Source: JAVBQL01 sp031549085 (GTDB lineage: Bacteria > Spirochaetota > GWE2-31-10 > MWDO01). Taken from it: a stretch of 64,000 bases of DNA. The notes beneath the pieces are model-generated. The model made no database searches. It saw nothing but the letters and a program-made list of their open reading frames with translations, and was not told where the DNA came from. Position numbers and translations under genes: made by a program. Below are positions 16,357 through 24,462 of this stretch, one piece after another (positions within the stretch are counted from its first letter, which is position 1; each line of letters opens with the position of its first letter). The stretch lies in the NCBI GenBank assembly GCA_031549085.1, contig JAVBQL010000008.1, forward strand, positions 60,941-124,940, written 5' to 3'.

Positions 16357-17123
16357 ATATTTAATATTCTCTTTATTGATTTTGTTAAGTGTTCTCTTAA
16401 TATCTTATATCCCAAAGAGTCATCTTTATAGATACAATGATGAAATTGAGCAAGATCAAAAGGTGTATCTTTTTCATCTTGAGTTATTAATATAAGCTCT
16501 TTTCTCAAAGCATGGGCAATTCCCAACTCATAAAAGACACTAGCATTTCTGCCAGTAACATCTGCAATAACTATTCCTGCAGAGTATATCGCTTCAAAAA
16601 TATCTTTCATTACTATATTAGTATTATATAAATCACCAGCTCTAACACATGTCAAGCCTAAAGATTCAACTATATTTTTAATCTCTCTCTTCCAAATATA
16701 GTCAAATTTTTCATTAAATGGCACTATAACAAAAACAAGTTTTTCACTAATAGGATTTTTTTCTGCATTAAAAGATGAAAAAGTATTATCTAGCAAATAA
16801 CTCTCTTCACTATCTCCATATCCACTCAGGTAATAATTTTTAGCAGAAATAAATATGGGATACAGTATCTCTTTAAAAAGTTTATAATTAGTAGTTCCTT
16901 TAATTATATTCTTCATCGCTCCAACAAAATGGTTATAATATATTTTATTATCTTTAAATACTGTAGAGAAAAAAGTTGCAACTTTCGTTTTCCATATATC
17001 AAATTTTTCATTATCAATATAGTTCCCAGAGAAAAATAGACCATCTACATAGTGCATACTCTCTTCAACTTCTCTAGCCTCTTTTTCTAGCTCTTCAAAT
17101 TGTTTTCTATATTTTTCTATCAT
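16353..17123 (-). CDS. Protein with TIR/deoxyribosyltransferase-like nucleotide-binding domain
   Basis: This protein has 256 residues. The N-terminal half is helical and Lys/Glu-rich. The C-terminal half (about 128-250) reads LVFVIVPFNEKFDYIW, then IVIADVTGRNASVFYELGIA, HALRKELILITQ and PFDLAQFHH. This is the fold of nucleoside 2-deoxyribosyltransferases and of TIR-like domains found in defence and signalling proteins; the Glu of FYELGIAHA is in the catalytic position of that family. A very strong GGGGGAGG precedes the ATG. It is last in a minus-strand run starting at efp but has no functional link to it. An NAD- or nucleotide-cleaving role is inferred, not shown. Confidence 0.6.
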   Translation of the reverse strand: MIEKYRKQFEELEKEAREVEESMHYVDGLFFSGNYIDNEKFDIWKTKVATFFSTVFKDNKIYYNHFVGAMKNIIKGTTNYKLFKEILYPIFISAKNYYLSGYGDSEESYLLDNTFSSFNAEKNPISEKLVFVIVPFNEKFDYIWKREIKNIVESLGLTCVRAGDLYNTNIVMKDIFEAIYSAGIVIADVTGRNASVFYELGIAHALRKELILITQDEKDTPFDLAQFHHCIYKDDSLGYKILREHLTKSIKRILNM

Positions 17124-17155
17124 GCTGCCTCCCCCATCAAAAATAATATCTCTTT

Positions 17156-17773
17156 TTAATAAAACCTAAAATTATTTTTTTCTCTACCAATGGTGGTGGA
17201 CATACCATGGCCGGGATAGACAACAATATCATCTTTTAATGTTTCAAAAAGCCTATTTAGGGAGGCAAACATCTCCTCATCACTGCCGCTTGGAAGATCT
17301 GTACGTCCATAAGTGCCCGCAAAGAGTGTATCACCAGAAAAGAGAGAGTTCTCTTTTTCAAAGAGGTAGCAGAGACAGCACGCTGAGTGGCCAGGAGTTG
17401 ATATAACCTTTATAATCTCACCCTCCCACTCTATAGTATCCCCATCACTAACAGCCTTTGCATTTTTTAAATCTATATCCATATTTTCAAGAGATATATA
17501 TGATGAGACATATTGAAATAGATTATAGAGCGGATTGTTTATATTTTTATAGGCAAAGTCAGATAGGACAAGCTCAAAATTAGCATGTTTTTGAAATTCA
17601 TTTAAGAGAGCTATATGGTCAAAATGAATATGTGTTAAAAGGACCTTATCAACTTTTTTATTTGCTAGATATTGCTCCACCTCTGGTACAAAATCTATCA
17701 ATATTATATGATTATCTCTCTCTACTATATAGCAATTTGTAGAGTAGAGATCACTTGATACAACTTTTATAAT
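17156..17773 (-). CDS. Metallo-beta-lactamase-fold hydrolase with probable ATT start
   Basis: The conserved frame extends beyond any ATG, GTG or in-phase TTG that would give a complete fold. Starting at ATT 17773 yields 205 residues beginning IKVVSSDLYSTNCYIVE, the usual first strand of this family (compare the SNCYLV-type opening). Starting at the first standard codon, TTG 17701, would delete it. GAGGG lies at good spacing before the ATT, and the ATT falls one base after the dtd stop. Metal ligands are present: HIHFDH (His48, His50, Asp52, His53), STPGHS, FSGDTLF and YPGHG. The protein resembles small glyoxalase II-like thioester hydrolases. The family is confident; the start is an inference. 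Confidence 0.75.
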   Translation of the reverse strand: MIKVVSSDLYSTNCYIVERDNHIILIDFVPEVEQYLANKKVDKVLLTHIHFDHIALLNEFQKHANFELVLSDFAYKNINNPLYNLFQYVSSYISLENMDIDLKNAKAVSDGDTIEWEGEIIKVISTPGHSACCLCYLFEKENSLFSGDTLFAGTYGRTDLPSGSDEEMFASLNRLFETLKDDIVVYPGHGMSTTIGREKNNFRFY

Positions 17774-17774
17774 A

Positions 17775-18230
17775 TTAGAACCCTCGCTTTGAGTCCAACA
17801 AGATAGTAACCGGTCCAGAATTAACTAAATCAATATCCATCATAGCTCCAAAAACACCTGTAAATATCTTACTGAAATCATATTTTTGTTTTATTTTCTC
17901 TATGAAGCCATTATATATTTTAATAGCAGTGTCACTTCCCTCTGCCATATCATAGCTTGGGCGTCTCCCTTTTCTGATATCTCCATAGAGTGTAAATTGT
18001 GAGACAATTAAAATCTCTCCATTAATAGATAATATACTTTCATTCATTTTTCCATTATTATCTGGGAATATTCTCATATTAATGATTTTATCTATAATAT
18101 AGTCTGTGTCATCTTCAGTTTCTGTTTTTGATATGCCTAAAAGAACCAAGAGCCCAGAGCCAATAGAGGAGACAAGCTCTCCATCAACTGTAACACTTGC
18201 TCTTTTTACCCGCTGAACAACTGCTCTCAA
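17775..18230 (-). CDS. dtd: D-aminoacyl-tRNA deacylase
   Basis: This 151-residue enzyme removes D-amino acids, and mis-attached glycine, from tRNA. It has the full DTD sequence: MRAVVQRVKRASVTV at the N-terminus, the active-site SQFTLYGD, and the C-terminal NSGPVTILLDS with the Gly-cisPro type motif. Translation starts at a TTG three bases after the stop of the TPR gene. The length is normal (145-155). It sits in a tightly packed run efp - TPR protein - dtd - hydrolase, so translation-related genes are clustered here. Confidence 0.95.
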   Translation of the reverse strand: MRAVVQRVKRASVTVDGELVSSIGSGLLVLLGISKTETEDDTDYIIDKIINMRIFPDNNGKMNESILSINGEILIVSQFTLYGDIRKGRRPSYDMAEGSDTAIKIYNGFIEKIKQKYDFSKIFTGVFGAMMDIDLVNSGPVTILLDSKRGF

Positions 18231-18233
18231 AAC

Positions 18234-19334
18234 TTACTTAGCCTTTATAATGTAGAGACCATCAATATAGTATTTGTTATTATCATTAGGGTCAAAAGCA
18301 ATTTTTCCAAAGAGCCCTATCTTCTCATTATTATTGACAATTATAGCTTTTTTAAAAGCCGCAAGAAGTATGCCATAGATAGTACCTCTCTCCTCATCAG
18401 CTATAACAAAATCAAATTTAACATCACTTTTTGATTCAATTCTATTAACAACTTTTCCATTCCAAAGTATATAGATATTGTTATAGAGTTTTGGCTCTTT
18501 TTGAAAGGTTTGAAAATCTATCACATTTTTGAAAGTCGCGTAATCAGGCTCTTTTATAAAGTCTTCAAATATAGCAACTCTCGTTTTTACGTTGCCATTA
18601 GCATTTGACATCTTTACTCTATTTATATTTATCTGTGCCTCAACATAGCTCTCTGCCAAAATATTGGCTCTTATTCTATCAAAGAGAGCTTTAATCTCAC
18701 TTTCAGAATATGAATAGCTCTTTGATGGGTCTTTTCCCGATTCTAATATATTTGGATTATAGTTGGGAAGAGCCACCTGGTCAAGGCTCTTTTCCAATTG
18801 AGACTTATTAACATAATTACTTGCTATATGTTGATAGCCCTTATACATAAAAAAAGCTAATATAGATATAAGAAACAAAATAGCAATAGCGATAAAGAAT
18901 TGTTTGATAGGTATATAAAAAGCACCTTTTGGCAAGAGGCTCTCAAAATAGCCATCTTCCATAAGATTCAAAGTTTTTGCATTCTTTCTTATGTAATCAA
19001 GAGACTTTTTAGCTATACCATCATTTTTACTTATCTCCAAAGCCATGCAGTAGCTTGAAATCGCCCTCTCTTTCTCATTCTGTCTTGCATATACAACAGC
19101 CAAAAAATCGCAATCTTTTGCTGTTGCAACTTTCTTCTCAACTAACAGCTCAAAGCATGCCTTGGAATGATAATAATTTTCTGTATAGAAAGATGAGTAG
19201 GCCTGATACCTTACAGCAACAGCGTCTATCTTCTCTATATCTCTTGAAAATTTAAAATTGGTCTCCTTTAAAACAGCATCATACTTCCTGCTGTGATAAA
19301 GGAAAAAAACTTTGATTCTTTTTAAAAGATTCAA
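18234..19334 (-). CDS. TPR-type protein with single transmembrane helix
   Basis: This protein has 366 residues. The first 125 are helical and TPR-like (AYSSFYTENYYHSKACFELL, FLAVVYARQNEKERAISSYC, EISKNDGIAKKSL). They are followed by one membrane helix (about 146-166, FFIAIAILFLISILAFFMY) and a soluble C-terminal domain that would lie in the periplasm. That domain ends with two similar beta segments (YILWNGKVVNRIESKSDVKF; KIGLFGKIAFDPNDNNKYY). The start is a TTG overlapping the efp stop as TTGA. I recognise no family. Coupling to efp and dtd suggests constitutive expression. Confidence 0.65.
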   Translation of the reverse strand: MNLLKRIKVFFLYHSRKYDAVLKETNFKFSRDIEKIDAVAVRYQAYSSFYTENYYHSKACFELLVEKKVATAKDCDFLAVVYARQNEKERAISSYCMALEISKNDGIAKKSLDYIRKNAKTLNLMEDGYFESLLPKGAFYIPIKQFFIAIAILFLISILAFFMYKGYQHIASNYVNKSQLEKSLDQVALPNYNPNILESGKDPSKSYSYSESEIKALFDRIRANILAESYVEAQININRVKMSNANGNVKTRVAIFEDFIKEPDYATFKNVIDFQTFQKEPKLYNNIYILWNGKVVNRIESKSDVKFDFVIADEERGTIYGILLAAFKKAIIVNNNEKIGLFGKIAFDPNDNNKYYIDGLYIIKAK

Positions 19335-19894
19335 CTCTTTACTCTCTCCAAATATTCACCAGTTCTTGTATCAATCTTTAAAAGATCACCCTCATTTATA
19401 AATAGAGGAACTAAAAGTTTGAGTCCAGTCTCAAGCTCTACATATTTAGTTGTTTTTGTTGCAGTATCGCCCTTTACAGCGTTATCAGCTTGAATTACTT
19501 TTAAAGTAACCATATTTGGGGGATTTACGCTTAAAACATTATCCTCAAATATACTTACTGTCAATTCGCCATTCTCAACTATATATTTATCAACATCTTC
19601 ACAAAGGTCAGCTGGAACATTAAACTGTTCAAAGCTCTCACTATCCATAAAAACATAGTGGTCGCCATCTTTATAAAGGTAGCTTACAGGCTTCTCAAAT
19701 ATATCAACAACATCAATTTTCTCACCAGATCTGAAGTTATACTCCTTTGAGTTTCCAGTCTTCATACTTCTAGATTTCACTTTTACAAATGCAGAGCCCT
19801 TTCCAGGTGTGACATGCTGCATAAACATAACCGTCCATAAATCGCCCTCGAATTTATAGACCATTCCCTTTCTTATATCCTGAACGTTCATCAT
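19331..19894 (-). CDS. efp: Translation elongation factor P
   Basis: This 187-residue EF-P relieves ribosome stalling at polyproline stretches. The three beta-barrel domains are present. The loop that contacts the P-site tRNA reads HVTPGKGSAF with Lys32, the residue modified in lysine-type EF-Ps; an Arg would indicate the rhamnosylated branch. The C-terminus (LLVPLFINEGDLLKIDTRTG, EYLERV) is canonical. Either of two adjacent Met codons could start translation. The proline-rich nuclease-fold protein at 4.8 kb and other PP-containing proteins are obvious clients. A near-palindrome covers the promoter upstream. Confidence 0.96.
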   Translation of the reverse strand: MMNVQDIRKGMVYKFEGDLWTVMFMQHVTPGKGSAFVKVKSRSMKTGNSKEYNFRSGEKIDVVDIFEKPVSYLYKDGDHYVFMDSESFEQFNVPADLCEDVDKYIVENGELTVSIFEDNVLSVNPPNMVTLKVIQADNAVKGDTATKTTKYVELETGLKLLVPLFINEGDLLKIDTRTGEYLERVKS

Positions 19895-19920
19895 CTTAAA
19901 TAGTACCTCTAAAAAAATAT

Positions 19921-19944
19921 ATTATACCCAAATTTTGGTATAAT
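19921..19944 (-). promoter_or_regulatory. Palindrome overlapping the efp promoter
   Basis: ATTATACC (19921-19928) and GGTATAAT (19937-19944) form an inverted repeat with an 8-base, nearly symmetric centre (22 of 24 positions symmetric). Each arm contains a TATAAT-like -10; the minus-strand one is about 25 bases before the efp start. This could be an operator, or two back-to-back -10 elements. No regulator is assigned. Confidence 0.45.
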
Positions 19945-19955
19945 TGTTAGCTATA

Positions 19956-20603
19956 TTATGATATTTTTTCTGATTTGTCAAAACTTTTTATAACCCACCT
20001 CTTTTTCTCAACCAGATAGAACTTATCAACTATCTCCAAAAATGGAAGATCAACTAGACTATCGGAGAAACCAACGGAGCTCTCTTTATCAATAGATTCT
20101 CTAGGAATGACAGCCAATATTCTAACAATCTTCTCACCTCTCTTGCAGTTTTTTCCATCTATCTTTGCAAGCGGTCTGCCATTTTTCGTTACTATCTTTG
20201 TCCCAAAAAAGTAGTCAGCCTCAAAATATTCAGCAATATATTTTATGTAGAACTCAAATGAGGCTGTAGCTAAAACTATCTTGTAGCCATCTTTTCTATA
20301 CTTTTCTATCTCCTCTTTAACACCACTTTTTATATGTTTTAAAACAGTGCTTTTAACAAATTGCCTAGAGAATCTGTCCAATTTATCCATATCCATATCT
20401 TTTATTAAGAGAAGTGTGAAAGATTTCAGCTTTGTAGTATCAATTATTGAAAATAATCTAAGCAGCACCACAATAAATAAAAATGGTAAAAAAATAATTG
20501 TATATGGATGCTTTCCCAATACATAAAAGACAAAAAGGAAAAAGCTATCCATACTTGTCAATGTGTGATCTATATCAAAGAGAGCAATTTTTATCTTCTC
20601 CAC
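19956..20603 (-). CDS. HAD-family (IB type) phosphatase
   Basis: This 215-residue HAD hydrolase starts at GTG. The nucleophile motif is ALFDIDHTLT (Asp9, Asp11), motif II is VLATASFEFY, and motif III/IV are KCK-like CKRGEKI and GFSDSLVDLPFL. Residues 33-55 are strongly hydrophobic (YTIIFLPFLFIVVLLRLFSI), as in HAD-IB enzymes that act near the membrane such as the phosphatidylglycerophosphatase-C and SerB-like group. The substrate cannot be fixed from sequence. It lies 61 bp upstream of efp, which has its own promoter. Confidence 0.8.
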   Translation of the reverse strand: MEKIKIALFDIDHTLTSMDSFFLFVFYVLGKHPYTIIFLPFLFIVVLLRLFSIIDTTKLKSFTLLLIKDMDMDKLDRFSRQFVKSTVLKHIKSGVKEEIEKYRKDGYKIVLATASFEFYIKYIAEYFEADYFFGTKIVTKNGRPLAKIDGKNCKRGEKIVRILAVIPRESIDKESSVGFSDSLVDLPFLEIVDKFYLVEKKRWVIKSFDKSEKIS

Positions 20604-20686
20604 TATATTATGTTCCTTATTTAGTTTCTATTTTTTTTGTTTAGGATCAAATTGCTTGTTTATGAAGTAGATTAATTTCAAAAAAA

Positions 20687-21442
20687 CTATATGTTTTTTT
20701 TAACTATCTCTTTTAGCATCTCAATCTCTTGCCTATCTTCAATCCCCTCAATCAGTCTTGCACCAGCAATAATCGGCGCCCAATTTAAAATACTCTCTTT
20801 TGAAACTCTTGTCATATTGCAGTAGGCATATAAATAAAAGTCTGAAAGTGAAGGTGCATATATTTTGTATAGTAGGTATGTTCTATAAATATCAGCTGCA
20901 GGAGTCCCAGCGCTAGCATTTGCCCAATCTATAATTTTTACACCATTTGCAGTTTCAATCAAATTGGAAATATGAAAATCACCATGACATAAGAATTTAT
21001 CAAACTCAATACCACTCAATCTTTCTAATAATTTATCTTTTTCAAATCTATCAAGCTTTTTTGTATTCTCTATATTGATTCTTAATATCTCCTCTTGAGA
21101 TGGAAAGTTAGGAGCAATGATCTTATTTAATTCAATTTGTATCTCTATAGATTTAATTAAATATTTTTCCGTCTCACTCTTATTATTTAATATCAGATCT
21201 TTAAAAGAGATACCATCAATATACTCCATTAGTATTCCATATCTGCCATCAACTTCAACTATATCATATGTTTTTGGAACTGGCACTCCCAGATCAAGAA
21301 CCAATTTTTGGAGTCTAATCTCATATTCAACTCCCTCTCGCCTCATCTTTTTCTTAAATAATTTGAGAGCTATATCGTTATATTTATATACATCTGCCTG
21401 AAGACCGCTTGTGACTAATTCCATTCTATTTAAAGTTTGCAT
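20687..21442 (-). CDS. Aminoglycoside phosphotransferase-fold kinase-like protein
   Basis: This 251-residue protein has the APH/choline kinase fold. It has the nucleotide lysine region DIALKLFKKK, the hinge GILMEYIDGISF, the catalytic loop LCHGDFHISNLIE (Asp and Asn in place) and the metal-binding IIDWANASAGTPAADIYR. Such proteins phosphorylate small hydroxylated molecules. Actual drug resistance is unlikely to be readable from sequence, and many relatives are housekeeping kinases of unknown substrate. It is separated from its minus-strand neighbours by short gaps. Confidence 0.8.
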   Translation of the reverse strand: MQTLNRMELVTSGLQADVYKYNDIALKLFKKKMRREGVEYEIRLQKLVLDLGVPVPKTYDIVEVDGRYGILMEYIDGISFKDLILNNKSETEKYLIKSIEIQIELNKIIAPNFPSQEEILRINIENTKKLDRFEKDKLLERLSGIEFDKFLCHGDFHISNLIETANGVKIIDWANASAGTPAADIYRTYLLYKIYAPSLSDFYLYAYCNMTRVSKESILNWAPIIAGARLIEGIEDRQEIEMLKEIVKKNI

Positions 21443-21490
21443 ACTAAATGTCTTTATTCCTATCTTTTCACAAAAAAAACTGATACTGCT

Positions 21491-22879
21491 CTAAAGAGTC
21501 TCATCAAGAAATATCTTTGCTGTATCACTAATCGACTCCACAATTGTTGGATGAGGTAGCATCACACTATTTATATCATCTATCTTAATACTATTTTTAA
21601 TTGCAACACATATGGTACCAATAATCTCTGTAGCAGAGTAGCCAACAACTGACGTCCCAAGTATAGTCCCACCATTATCAACAATAATTTTAACAAAACC
21701 ATCATTCATGCCAATTGCAGAGGCCTTACCGGAGGCTTTAAAAAATGTCTTTAGAACTTTATGCTCTATATTTTTTTCTTTAACCTCTCTCTCAGATAGA
21801 CCAACAGAGGCAACTTCAGGCTCCGTATATATACATGATGGAACATACTTTAGATCATAGATTATCGGTCTATTTAAAATATGGTTAATGCAGTTGCGTG
21901 CTTGATGGTAGGCAACATGGGCCAACATTGGATAGCCAGCAGCAACATCCCCTATTGCATAGATATTATCAATATTGGTTTGAAAATTATTATTGATAAT
22001 AATTCTTCCATTATTCGCCTTCTCTACTCCAAGTTTTTCCACCCCTAAACCATCACTATTGGCAACCATTCCATTAGTAAAAAGAACATATTCGCTCTCA
22101 ACAACCTCACTCTTGCCATTCTTCTCATAATTTATCTTATTTATACCATTCTCATTATCTACCAGTTTAATATTTGCAGAAGCAATGACTTTTATCCCAC
22201 TGCGAGTAAATAGACGCTCCAAAGTTTTACCGCACTCACTATCCATATTTGGCAATAGATTATCAAAATATTCCATTATAGTTACAGTGCTACCCAAAGC
22301 ATTAAATATATATGCAAACTCCACCCCCATAGCCCCGCCGCCTATTATAGCAATAGATTTTGGTACTTCATTTAGAAAAAGGGCATCACTGCTTGTAATA
22401 ATTTTATTTTTAGCGATCTCATCTTTTGATATATTAGGCTTCAAAAACCTTGAGAAATCAGCTGGCTTTGCACCAGTTGCAATAACTATCTTATCACTCT
22501 TATATTCACTGCCATTAACATTGATTGTATTTTTATCAATGATAGAAGCCTCGCCACTAATAATATCAACCTTATTCTTATTTAATAAAAATTCAACACC
22601 CTTTGATACACTATCAGTTACAGCCCTAACATCATTGGATATCTCTTCCATGTTAATAGAGAAACCATCAATATGAATACCGCTTTTGCTATTCTTAATT
22701 TTTTTTATAAGAGATGCTCTGCTTATCAAAGCCTTTGTTGGAATACAGCCTATATTAAGACATGTACCTCCAACTTTTTTCTTCTCTATCATGGCAGTTT
22801 TAAGCCCACCCTTTGCAGCAAGACTCGCTATTGTATACCCAGCAGGACCACCACCTATAACAATTATATCATAATTCAT
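21491..22879 (-). CDS. lpdA: Dihydrolipoyl dehydrogenase (E3)
   Basis: This is a 462-residue flavoprotein disulfide reductase. The FAD-binding Rossmann motif is VIGGGPAGYTIA. The redox-active disulfide is in GGTCLNIGCIPTKAL (Cys40, Cys45), the NAD-binding motif is AIIGGGAMGVEFA, the second FAD motif is IYAIGDVAAG, and the C-terminal His-Glu pair is in MLPHPTIVES. It reoxidises lipoyl groups of 2-oxoacid dehydrogenases or the glycine cleavage system. None of those partners is in the window, so it is a stand-alone E3 gene. AAGAGG precedes the ATG. Confidence 0.93.
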   Translation of the reverse strand: MNYDIIVIGGGPAGYTIASLAAKGGLKTAMIEKKKVGGTCLNIGCIPTKALISRASLIKKIKNSKSGIHIDGFSINMEEISNDVRAVTDSVSKGVEFLLNKNKVDIISGEASIIDKNTINVNGSEYKSDKIVIATGAKPADFSRFLKPNISKDEIAKNKIITSSDALFLNEVPKSIAIIGGGAMGVEFAYIFNALGSTVTIMEYFDNLLPNMDSECGKTLERLFTRSGIKVIASANIKLVDNENGINKINYEKNGKSEVVESEYVLFTNGMVANSDGLGVEKLGVEKANNGRIIINNNFQTNIDNIYAIGDVAAGYPMLAHVAYHQARNCINHILNRPIIYDLKYVPSCIYTEPEVASVGLSEREVKEKNIEHKVLKTFFKASGKASAIGMNDGFVKIIVDNGGTILGTSVVGYSATEIIGTICVAIKNSIKIDDINSVMLPHPTIVESISDTAKIFLDETL

Positions 22880-23040
22880 TTATCAATTACCTCTTAAAAA
22901 AATTAACCTTTTTTTTATCTAATTTCCTAAGTAATATAGAATAATAAGACAAACAAATATTTTATATCTATTTTTGAAAAAACTCAACTTACTTATTCTA
23001 AGAACATATAACATAATATAACAAAGATTTTATTGATACC

Positions 23041-23130
23041 AAGTTATTAATAGGTGTTTAATAAAGATTTTTGTATTACTTTCGTAAGAAAGTTCGAACA
23101 AAAATCGACTTAAATACCTATTAATAACTC
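23041..23130 (-). repeat. Hairpin element copy A (conserved core, unique arms)
   Basis: Outer arms AGTTATTAATAGGT (23042-23055) and ACCTATTAATAACT (23116-23129) are perfectly complementary. The inner core reads AAAGATTTTTGT ... ACAAAAATCGACTT on the plus strand and encloses a small ACTTTC/GAAAGT hairpin. The core AAAGATTTT...AAAATCGACTT recurs at 24.28 and 36.8 kb with different outer arms. A stray core half, AACAAAGATTTTAT, lies just upstream near 23024. Relative to the mtnP transcript it lies downstream of a G/C-rich hairpin. The remaining gap to lpdA (22880-23040) is AT-rich without other signals. Confidence 0.7.
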
Positions 23131-23180
23131 TTTTGATTATACATTTATTAAACCACAATAATATTATATTTTCCTAAATT

Positions 23181-23204
23181 CCCTCCTCCTATGTAGGAGG
23201 AGGG
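23181..23204 (-). repeat. G/C-rich hairpin downstream of mtnP
   Basis: CCCTCCTCCTA (23181-23191) pairs perfectly with TAGGAGGAGGG (23194-23204). It starts with a 13-mer, ATTCCCTCCTCCT, that recurs at 24351-24363 beside copy B, so both belong to a larger composite element placed just after the stop of the minus-strand gene. There is no T tract, so it may be a transcript-end stabiliser and not a terminator. Confidence 0.6.
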
Positions 23205-23227
23205 CAAGGGTAGTGGTAGAAAAAAAC

Positions 23228-24091
23228 TTATTTCTTCAAAAATCTCTCTATTATAACGCCAAGTTTTTTAATAGAGCTCTTCTTCCAATATTTTTTATCA
23301 GTTGATATTGCAGAATCGAGTGCTTTGTTGCATGAACACTCAATCTCACCTATCTTTTTTACTATGTAGTAAAGCATTGTATTTGCAGTATCTCCATTTT
23401 TCTTAAGCGTCTCCAAAACCATAGATGTTGTTACATGCTCCTCGCTCTCATGCCAAGAGTCATAGTCTGTTGCCATTGCAATTACTCCATAACAGATCTC
23501 CGCTTCACGAGCCAATTTTGCCTCTGGAATTGCTGTCATTCCAATAATGTCAGCCCCAATAGACCTATGAAAGAGACTCTCTGCCTTTGTTGAGAAGGCA
23601 GGCCCCTCCATACATAGATAGGTCTTCTTGCTGTGGAAAGGGATACTCAAATCGAAGGCTGCTTGAGAAAAAATATTATCCAAACAATCACAGAATGGCT
23701 CCCCAAAGCCAACATGTGCAACTATACCATCATCAAAAAATGAGGACTCTCTGCCCTTTGTTCTATCTATTATCTGATTTGGAAAAATCAAATGTCCTGG
23801 CTTTATCTCCTCTCTTAAGCTTCCAACAGCACTTATACTAATAAGTGTCCTAACCCCCAATTTTTTAAAACCATATATATTTGCCCGAAAGTTGAGGTTT
23901 GATGGAGAGATTGTATGGTGTTTATCATGCCTAGGTAGAAAAACTATCTTTACCCCATTAAGCTTTGCGATTACATATTTACTGGATGGCTTTCCAAATG
24001 GAGTCTTCACATCAATCTTATCTATAATCTCTATATTTTTTAGATTATATATTCCGCTTCCGCCAATGATACCTATACTAATCTTTTCCAT
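23228..24091 (-). CDS. mtnP: S-methyl-5'-thioadenosine phosphorylase family
   Basis: This 287-residue purine nucleoside phosphorylase-type enzyme cleaves 5'-methylthioadenosine to adenine and methylthioribose-1-phosphate. Motifs follow the MTAP branch: IGIIGGSGIYNL, FLPRHDKHHTISPS, ISAVGSLREEIKPGHL, CMEGPAFSTKAES, GMTAIPEAKLAREAEICY and MATDYDSWH. Closely related enzymes prefer inosine or guanosine, so the exact substrate is inferred. The clustering with S-adenosylhomocysteinase 3 kb away fits a role in clearing SAM by-products. AAGGAG precedes the ATG. Confidence 0.88.
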   Translation of the reverse strand: MEKISIGIIGGSGIYNLKNIEIIDKIDVKTPFGKPSSKYVIAKLNGVKIVFLPRHDKHHTISPSNLNFRANIYGFKKLGVRTLISISAVGSLREEIKPGHLIFPNQIIDRTKGRESSFFDDGIVAHVGFGEPFCDCLDNIFSQAAFDLSIPFHSKKTYLCMEGPAFSTKAESLFHRSIGADIIGMTAIPEAKLAREAEICYGVIAMATDYDSWHESEEHVTTSMVLETLKKNGDTANTMLYYIVKKIGEIECSCNKALDSAISTDKKYWKKSSIKKLGVIIERFLKK

Positions 24092-24251
24092 AAATCACTC
24101 CTTAATTTTATATTATAATTTTTAATTCCTTAAAATAGAGAAAAACTTTTTAAATCAAAAAAAATAGCTCAATCATATATAATACTATAGCATAGTTAAC
24201 AATTTTTTATAAGGGGTTTTCGTTAATTTATTAGACATAAATAACTTAATA

Positions 24252-24329
24252 AAGAACAGAGAGATATAACAACAAAGATTTTATCTCGTTTGCGCCAATA
24301 AAATCGACTTGTCATATCTCTCTGTTCTT
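24252..24329 (-). repeat. Hairpin element copy B (conserved core, unique arms)
   Basis: Outer arms AAGAACAGAGAGATAT (24252-24267) and ATATCTCTCTGTTCTT (24314-24329) form a perfect 16-bp stem. The inner stem GATTTTAT (24277-24284) pairs with ATAAAATC (24298-24305), with loop CTCGTTTGCGCCA, flanked by ACAAA and GACTT. The core matches copy C almost exactly but the arms are unrelated. A C-rich segment with the shared 13-mer ATTCCCTCCTCCT follows at 24351. Relative to the restriction gene transcript, the order stop, G/C-rich segment, hairpin is the same as for copy A. The rest of 24092-24462 shows only the 24408 stem-loop. Confidence 0.75.
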
Positions 24330-24407
24330 CCAACCATATATTTATATTTTATTCCCTCCTCCTTTGAAGGAAGTTTTTTACCAGCCAAGCCCTTTCTTTC
24401 CTCTCTA

Positions 24408-24444
24408 TATTAAGTAAAAGAGAATATTACTCTTTTACTTAATA
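24408..24444 (-). terminator. Long stem-loop after the restriction gene
   Basis: TATTAAGTAAAAGAG (24408-24422) pairs perfectly over 15 bp with CTCTTTTACTTAATA (24430-24444) around a 7-base loop, 19 bases beyond the stop of the restriction gene. There is no long T tract; it may terminate or protect the transcript end. Confidence 0.5.
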
Positions 24445-24462
24445 GGTGATGATAGAAAAAAC

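Noticed and set aside
20687..21442. Annotation of the APH-fold protein as an antibiotic-resistance gene
   Set aside because: Only the general kinase motifs are present; most such chromosomal proteins are not resistance enzymes, so only the fold is reported.
23075..23100. GTTCGAAC in the loop of hairpin copy A resembling a tRNA T-loop
   Set aside because: No acceptor stem, anticodon arm or CCA-like end can be built around it; it belongs to the inner hairpin.
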